Origin: Dactylonectria macrodidyma
Lineage: Eukaryota > Ascomycota > Sordariomycetes > Hypocreales > Nectriaceae
NCBI GenBank assembly: GCA_020744425.1
Contig: JAGMUV010000034.1
Location: forward strand, 186,001-250,000
Length of the DNA: 64,000 nt
Direction: 5' to 3'
Shown here one piece after another: positions 57,288 to 64,000 of the stretch. Position 1 is the first letter of the stretch. Each line of letters starts with the position of its first letter. The notes under the pieces were generated by a model that did no database searches, was not told the origin of the DNA, and saw only the letters and a program-made list of their open reading frames with translations. The position numbers and the translations under genes were made by a program.

Positions 57288-59051
57288 ATGGTTCACCGTA
57301 ATTATACTGAAGATGGCGTAGCTGAGGCTATATTCGATATCACTGATAGAGGCCTATCACAGACAGGAGCGGCCGAGAAACGTGGAGTGCCTCGGTCAAC
57401 CATTTCTAGACGACTTTCCGGTCAAGCGAGCAGGAATGAACGTATCCAGGACCACCAGCGTATTTCAAAGAGCCAAGAGGCGATCCTTGTTCGTTGGGTG
57501 CTGCGACAAGAGTCTCTGGGCTATGCTCCCTCGCACAGCCAACTCCGCGCCTGTGTCGAGGCCCTCCTTCAACAACAAGGAGATAACAAGCCATTGGGTA
57601 AAAACTGGACCTCCAGGTTCATCAAGCGACATTCACAACTATCTACCAAGCTTGGAAAACGCCAGGAAGCCGCCAGGTTAACGGGTTTACACCAAAAGCG
57701 GTCAATTGGTACTTTGATATTCGGGAGACCGAGTACGGCTGGATCAAGCCCGAGAACACAGTTAACGTGGACGAGGGTGGCATAATGGCGGGTTTCGGTA
57801 AGTCCTCTACAAGTTCTCTACGTGCTTTTATAGGGCATAACTAATTCGTTGTCCATGAGGCCTGGACAGCCTCGTAATCGGGAGCTCTGACCCGAAGAAG
57901 AAGGCGCTGTTGAAGGGCACCCAGTCGCGCGCTTGGACGTCGTTTATTGAGGCTGTCACCGCAACTGGCCGCGCTTTAAAACCGGGAATTATCTTTAAAG
58001 GAAAAGAACTGCAGAAGCAGTGGTTTCTTAACGAATTCGAATTGATAGCGGACTGGCACTACATCACATCCCCGAACGGCTGGACCGACAACCATATAGC
58101 TCTCGAGTGGTTGAAAGACGTCTATCTACCTCAAACGGAGCCTCGTGATGCATCGGATGCGAGACTTATTATCCTTGACGGTCACGGGAGCCATGCGCAG
58201 GTGAGCCTTTTGGTGTTTTCGCCGCAGAATCACCCGCTATAGGGTCGCTAACGAGCAGTCAGGATGAGTGGATGGCCACGTGCTTTCTGGACAATGTCTA
58301 CTGCTGTTACCTACCAGCACATTGTTCCCATGGTTTGCAACCGTTAGATAATGGAATTTTTAATGTCATCAAAGGTGCGTATCGGAAAGAACTCCAAAAG
58401 CTGGCTAGTTTGACCGATTCTGCGCCGGTTGATAAAGCCAACTTTATTCGGGTATACGCGAAAGCCAGGGAGGCGGGCATGAGGAAGGAGATTATCTTAT
58501 CCGGCTGGAGGTTTACTGGAAATTGGCCTATAAACCGACGCAAAGCTCTAACACACCCGGAAATTCAACCGGATAAAGAAAAAATACTGGAACGGTTCAA
58601 GACGCCCAGCCTTCCTCAGCTGCACTCAGATGATACGCCGAAAGCGAGCCGCCAGGTGAGAGATTTGGCCAAACACCGAAGTCGTCCGACCAGGCGGAAG
58701 TACAGTAAGATCGCAAAGGGGTTGGAGGCTTTAGAGATGAAGGTGGCCGTTCAGAATGCGCGGATTACTGGCCTCGAAGAGCAGATGGCCAAGGTGCGGC
58801 GAGGGAAGAAAAGAAAGGCGGTACCGAACCCGAACCGACGATTCATGGCTCTAGCGGAGGCTCTAGCGGCTGGAGAAGCTCTTCCTGACTCAAAGGAGGC
58901 AGAAATAGAGGTGATTGTGGATGAGGAGGTCGAGTCGGTGATTGAGGTGGGTGTCAGGTCAGAGGACGAAAGTGAGGACTTCATGGTTGTAACAAAGCAC
59001 TGCCAGCGGACACGCAGCGGCCGGGAGGTCAAAAAACCACGCAGAGAGTAA
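57288..59051 (+). pseudogene. Pogo/Fot-like DDE transposase of E2, one frameshift
   Basis: ATG at 57288; exons 57288-57797, 57870-58200 and 58263-59051 with GTAAGT and GTGAGC donors. N-terminal HTH (EAIFDITDRGLSQTGAAEKR), VNVDEGG, IILDGHGSHAQ and LQPLDNGIF give the DDD triad of DDE_1 superfamily transposases. A C-terminal coiled coil is followed by an acidic tail. Compared with the sister copy, one base is missing near 57676 (after LTG), which breaks the frame; everything after is intact. This is the youngest-looking transposase here. Confidence 0.88.
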
Positions 59052-59207
59052 AATTTGAACAAATTTCTACAAACTTTCTACAAAGATTCATTTATCAATT
59101 GAGAATCGGGCCTGTTTTTGCGGATATCAAAATTTGGATTTTGTATGGGAGGATCGAAATTTTGGTGGTGAATTAGGTGGGGGTGTCCATTAGGTGGTGC
59201 CGGATGG

Positions 59208-59962
59208 TAAATACGGCACTGCCGGGCAATCACACGAAACAACTCTATGACCAGCTGTCATGGAAAGAAGCGAGTGTGCTCTCCCAACTCAGAACAGGCA
59301 TAGCGAGATTGAACGCATACCTCTTCCATATCAAAGCGGCACCATCGGACCAATGCGATTGTGGACAAGCGAGAGAGACAGTTGAACACTTCCTCCTCCG
59401 ATGCCGAAAGTGGACCGCATACCGTTCGGAAATGCTTCAGTGCACTGATACCCGGGGAGGCAATATCTCCTATCTTGGAGGGAAGTCACCGTCAGACGAC
59501 CAAAAATGGATGCCAAACCTGGAAGCTGTGCGAGCAACTATTCGGTTTGCATTGACCACAGGCCGCCTTGATGCGAACTAACTAGGGAGACAAACTTGGG
59601 CGTACACCCCCTCACTAACCCACTATTTCCAGCCAAACTCGACACTCACCCGGTGCCAAAACAGCGAACACCGCTTCAGCCGCCGTAGATAGGACACTGA
59701 ACACTTGAAGAATATTAATAGGCTTCAAGGTAGTTCGCCAATAATACTACTAACCCATGGGAATCCGCAGAGAAGGAGAGAGAGACAATACGTAAGGGAA
59801 GTATGAGCAACAAGCGGACATAGTATGGGCTGAAGGAGACCAGGACACAATTTGGGCAATGTATGGATATACATATTAGTAATCAGTGCCCTGTCGGCAT
59901 AAGCCGCCGGGCGTAATAAATGGTATTGTATTGTATTGTATTGTATTGTATTGTATTGTACT
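59208..59962 (+). mobile_element. LINE (Tad-like) 3' part after the nested insertion
   Basis: 59177-59581 encodes the continuation NTALPGNHTKQLYDQL, zinc-knuckle CDCGQARETVEHFLLRC and the end GRLDAN, a close relative of 44773-45237. The 3' UTR ends with GTAATAAATGGTATTG and a TATTG repeat tail at 59922-59960. Confidence 0.88.
59922..59960. repeat. TATTG microsatellite (LINE tail)
   Basis: Seven to eight tandem TATTG units directly at the 3' end of the LINE, in the position expected of a LINE tail. Confidence 0.95.
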
Positions 59963-60360
59963 TTAATACACGAGTCCTTTAACAGAACGATCAGGAATGA
60001 GGTTGGCTACTCATGAGCCGTCGCATGCCAGACCGCCGGTAGGCTGCCCTGGTACCAGTACAGCGCGTTGCCCAGAACGTGTCCTCCACAAAGCCGCGTC
60101 CGGCCAAAAATGGCCAAAATCCCAGAACAATTAAAGATAGAAATTCGGACGTTGATCCACTGTAACTATCTGCTCTTCACTACGAATTCTCCAATTCGCT
60201 ATTTCTCCAAAAAGTGGACTATCCGTTGTCTATAAAGGTATTATTAGGCTTCCCGACTCCTGAACCGCTTCAATTAATTTCAGCTTGCGCCAGCCGATTC
60301 ATACCTGACTATCTTGCCATTAGAAGCGATAACTACGGGACTGCAATCCGAGATGCCATA
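59963..60360. other. Promoter region of F-box/LRR copy 2
   Basis: About 400 bp between the LINE tail and the ATG at 60361. No other feature seen. Confidence 0.4.
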
Positions 60361-62514
60361 ATGGCTGACATAATTTCCAAACTGCCGGCCGAGATTTTAC
60401 AAATGATCATTGAAAATGTTGAGTGTTTCCCCAGGTCTAACTAATATCTCTCCCGTTAACGGGCATCAGTTATCGGGAACGAAGGCCCTTTGCCTATCCA
60501 AAGAGGCCGGTTACTAATGAGTTCAGGTCACTATTAACGAAGACCTCAAGTCACTCACTGAAGTGTCGAAAAGAATTCGAGATGCCGCTTTGCCAGGATT
60601 TTGGCACTCAGTCGAAGTCAAACCCCGGAGGATATCAGGGCATCCATATTTACTCCATGAGCTGCCACTACTGTGTCCGTCTCCATCGTCTTTGAAACAC
60701 ATTAAACACCTTCACTTCCAAGCCGACTTCGACTCCCCCACATGCAGTAGGTGCCCCCACAATGGTTTAGACAATGAAAATGGCTTCGACAACACTCGTG
60801 AGTCCGACGGCAGTTCCAACGAGTCCGACGGAAGTTCCAACGAGTCCGACGGCAGTTCCAACGAGTCCGACGGCAGTTCCAGCGAGTCCGACGACTATGA
60901 ATGGGGGTTTGGCAGGCATCATCATCCTCGGGATTTCGATCATCTCACCTTTGCCACTGAAATGATCATCAATAGATTCTACGATAATCAACTTGAGACT
61001 TTTAGGTACGACGACATAAGCACTTCAATTGAAGCATTCATTACTAATAGAATTTGGAGTTGGGACTTAGGGACTTGTATACCGGAAGGGATTCTTGGGC
61101 CGGAGGGTATCGTCAATAAACGACAGAAATCACTTCGGGCTATAAGTATCACGACAGATCGACGTTGCTGGCGCCGTTTGGCCTCGCCTAAAAGTCGTCA
61201 GGGATCCATTATCGATTTGGACGGTTTTCGAAAACTCACAAGCCTTCGATGGAGAACGCCAAAAGAAAGCGACCTTCGTACTTTGTCCTCTACGGTTAAA
61301 AATAATCGCCGGCATCTGCAAAAGCTCGAGCTGGAATTCGCCGACTGGACATTCCGCGTGGGCCCAATTGCACTATTGCAGCAGCTGCCCACCAACGACT
61401 GCCCTTTTTTGAGGGAGTTTCTCCATATCTCACCTGACCCCTCATTACCTGTTTTCCCACAACTACGAGAATTATCTCTTTCCAATACTGTGATTGGACC
61501 TGAGCTAGCCAAAGCGCTCAATTTTGAAATTCTCATGTCGCTCAGACTGCGCCAATGTCATGGGTGGAACAGGTTTATCGGGAAGGTTATAGAACTGAAG
61601 ATTACGCCTAGGATCAGGACGTTCGAAATCTACGAACGGACTATTCGAAATCTAAAACCAGACCATTACAGAGAAAAGCAACAAACCATCAAGGACTTCC
61701 TTGGATCTTTCAGCGGGCTCACAAGGCTCTACTTGCGTCTAGCTGATCCATGGCTTCCCGAGGCGGGTTTTTGGGCCAAAGTTGGAGGGCATCGGAATAC
61801 ACTGCGAAGATGCATCTTGGATCAACTCTGGGCAACTGGGTCAGAACACAGGGGGGTCTTACAACGTGGATTTCATCAGATTGAAAAGTTTCCATCGTCG
61901 AACCCCTTGAACATGCTCAACACCGAGTGTCTCGGCTTTATAAATCAACCAACGTATCTTGTAAGGATTGTCCAACCCAGTGATCTACAAGGAATCTTTT
62001 GCTCTACCACGGTCTGGACGTCGCTAATCCGCATTTCTTTCAGAGAACCATGCTTCTTCCGTTTACGTCGAAAACGTGCCTGAAGGTCATCCACATCCGT
62101 GCTGGTTATGCCGAACGGTCATTGTTGTGGAAAATGGTCGAAGAACCAGAAACCCAACAGGCAGAGAAGACCCCAAATGGTTGTGCAGCGAATCTGAAGA
62201 CCCTGTTGAGCAATGTGACGCACCACGGCTTCACCTGGGGTGATATTCGCCGTATTCGAGAAAAGTTTCAGCTTCAAGAAAAATTCTGCAACTTCATCGA
62301 ATGGGCTTTCAGCCCCGAAGGCATACCCTCTCTTCGCACCATTGCAGTAGGTGACTTCTCGATCGGGTGCCAATTCCTGGAAAGCCGATTTTGTATCCAC
62401 CGCAACGAAGACACTACTTTCAGTGTTCTCGAAGAAAGGGACAAAAGACTGGTTTATGTCTTGGAGAATTATTGGGATTTTGTGCAGTCCTGTCCGACCT
62501 CCTGTCTGATGTAG
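60361..62514 (+). CDS. F-box/LRR-like protein, copy 2 (three exons)
   Basis: About 653 aa. Exons 60361-60417, 60527-61960 and 62044-62514, all phase 0. N-terminal F-box MADIISKLPAEILQMIIEN, then LKSLTEVSKRIRDAALPGFW after intron 1. Leucine-rich segments follow (LRELSLSNTVIGPELAKAL, LMSLRLRQCHGWNRFIGKV). The last exon begins RTMLLPFTSKTCLKVIHIR, matching copy 1. Residues about 90-125 are a Ser/Asp/Glu repeat of a 21-bp unit (ESDGSSN, five times), absent from copy 1. Protein layout, first and last intron positions and exon phases match the gene at 6113, so they are diverged paralogs 54 kb apart. Role inferred: SCF substrate adaptor. Confidence 0.83.
60798..60898 (+). repeat. 21-bp coding repeat (ESDGSSN)n
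   Basis: Five nearly identical 21-bp units (GAGTCCGACGGCAGTTCCAA plus C), in frame in F-box/LRR copy 2. Confidence 0.92.
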
Positions 62515-64000
62515 GAACTCATGAATTACTAGCGACTTTTATCGACATACGATTTCTAACTTAGACCAAGAGCGTCGGACTGTTTCAAGGAAGGGAGGAG
62601 TGTTTGTATACATCATCTTGTTTCTCTGAACTGGGAGGGCATTTGGATAGTGATGATCCAACGTCGGCGCGATCCAACGATGATCTTTTGTTTTCCATAT
62701 CAGCGGTGCCGCCTGGGAGAGGGTTAGGGAATGGAGACGCGAGTCGGTGTGAAAAACCGAAAGCAGAGGTACAAACAGACTTTAATCGCCTAGAAAATCA
62801 AGACCATCAATGCACCATACAAAACTTAAGTCAATCAATAATTAGAGCGAGGCTTCTTAAACATATCTCAGCCATTATTATTTCTTTTCAGCATGTTGGA
62901 CATTTTGCTAAGCTTGAAAAGGGCGAAATCATTACGATAAATACATCTTAATGGCCATGCTTCTTACGATTGATAGGGCTAAATATCACAAAACTTTCAG
63001 AGCTCGACAATCCGAATCATTGCTGGCCCTGGTCTTGGGGCACCACGGTTCCCACCATCAAAATACTCCACCGAGTATTTAACTCCTTCCCGTCTTTTTA
63101 TTGTCAAGTCAACTAGGTCTCAGTTTACGGTACCTAGCTACCCTACACATTTGCGGGCCCTATGCTAGGTCCATCATTCGTTGCAGGAAACCACAGCCGA
63201 TCACCCAGTCACCACCGACAGTTGCAGCGGCATTAGAGGAACTGTGACGGGACAAGAGCACGAACGAGGTCGAGTGCGACTTGGGCAAAATGATTGTTTA
63301 CGAGGAGAGAAAGAGATTCCCAAGGGAAACTCTGACACCCTCACAGGAACCGCATTGCCAGACCCCGACATTCACACAGAAGATCACGGATCAACCAACC
63401 GCCATAATTGGGGTGTGTCCCCCGGGGTGGAATAAAATCTAATCCAATCCAACCGCCACCACGGCAGCCGCAACTTTTATCGCCAACCCGCTCGCCTGGA
63501 GAACGACCTCTAGCCTCGAGACCTGGCTATTCGCCACTCAACGACGCACACGCGAGAGGCACGGATCTCAAATTGCCTTACGAACTACAAAGTTGCGGTG
63601 ACGCTAGGTGCAAATTTGACTAACGAGAGACTGGTTCAGGGTAGGTGACCATTCACCTATCCTTACCTTTTAGGACTGCTACCTCTAATTTATGACAAAG
63701 CATGCATACGGATGCGAAAACTTGGGAAAGGGCAAAGCGTTGTGTTTTGCATTCCGAGGGAGATAAGAGTACAAAATCATGTCAAAATCTTGGCGCAGCA
63801 GGGCCGCGAATCATCAATGAGAAGGGACATAACCGTTTCCGATGTTCTAACTCTAACTCTTATCCACTGTACTGTACCAAGCATGGCTCGAATTTCAATA
63901 AAATACACGGGTTTCGTCCGTGTGCCCATCCTTGCTTCCTGTATCTTCATTAAATTACTCCTTTTTTATCCGTGCCCACTCGTTGGGCTGAAGGTATCGA
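62515..64000. other. Intergenic with a LINE 3' end
   Basis: No gene supported. 63243-63336 is an inverted near-copy of 602-695. A LINE-like 3' end (GGTGTGTCCCCCGGGGTGGA, AATAAAAT and a short CTAATCC/AATCC tail) is at about 63408-63455. Confidence 0.55.
63243..63336 (-). repeat. 94-bp dispersed inverted repeat (partner at 602-695)
   Basis: Reverse complement matches 602-695 with only two differences, both C/T or G/A type. No coding or known element; the match stops abruptly at both ends. Confidence 0.93.

Larger units (their letters stand above)
54683..59207. mobile_element. Nested pogo/Fot-like transposons inside a LINE (outer element)
   Basis: Flanked by TA at 54681-54682 and 59208-59209. 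The terminal CCATCCGGCACCACCTA at 54683-54699 is the inverse of 59191-59207. The outer element's left end continues at 57004 (ACACCCCCACCTAATGCACC...), matching the inverse of 59128-59186, so about 2.3 kb (54700-57003) is a second element inserted in its left terminal repeat. LINE coding matches across the outer junction (SKRV joined to NTALPG). Confidence 0.82.

Overview
The window looks like nuclear DNA of a filamentous ascomycete (Pezizomycotina, most likely a Sordariomycete such as a Hypocrealean; this is inferred from gene content and no species is claimed). The reasons are genes split by many short (45-75 nt) GT-AG introns, fungal-specific families (HeLo-like STAND/NLR and WD40 proteins, kinase-ankyrin proteins, TRI5-type terpene cyclase, PTH11/rhodopsin-like membrane protein, small secreted cysteine-rich proteins) and fungal transposons (Helitron, Tad-like LINE, pogo/Fot-like, hAT). 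No rRNA or confident tRNA was seen. Starts below use ATG only; exons were joined by hand from splice sites, reading phase and, where possible, comparison of paralogs inside the window.

Layout. 1-2.5 kb: no gene recognised. 2.5-9 kb: a family cluster with an F-box/ankyrin protein, an F-box/LRR-like protein and two related proteins of unknown function flanking it. 9-16 kb: species-specific small genes, a complete TRI5-like terpene cyclase, and a coiled-coil protein with a decayed partial copy. 17-18 kb: a five-exon HP1-like chromodomain/chromoshadow protein. 19-30 kb: alpha/beta hydrolase, PLAC8 protein, two small secreted proteins, a rhodopsin-like membrane protein, a conserved hypothetical, then inverted-repeat (foldback) DNA.

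31-52 kb is an immunity-like and mobile island. It holds a complete NLR (HeLo/PigL-like N-terminus, NACHT, nine near-identical WD40 repeats), an apparently intact three-exon Helitron RepHel gene (about 2,094 aa) divergent from a Helitron-linked OB-fold-like gene, a kinase-ankyrin gene with about 17 near-identical ankyrin repeats, and a divergently transcribed HeLo-like pseudokinase. A broken MYND-related fragment lies downstream of both the NLR and the pseudokinase.

53-60 kb is nested transposon wreckage: a hAT remnant and a Tad-like LINE split by two pogo-like elements with long terminal inverted repeats, with RIP-like nonsense changes in several copies. 60.3-62.5 kb carries a second F-box/LRR-like gene, a clear paralog of the one at 6-8 kb. 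The last 1.5 kb holds a LINE 3' end and a 94-bp inverted copy of DNA near the window start.
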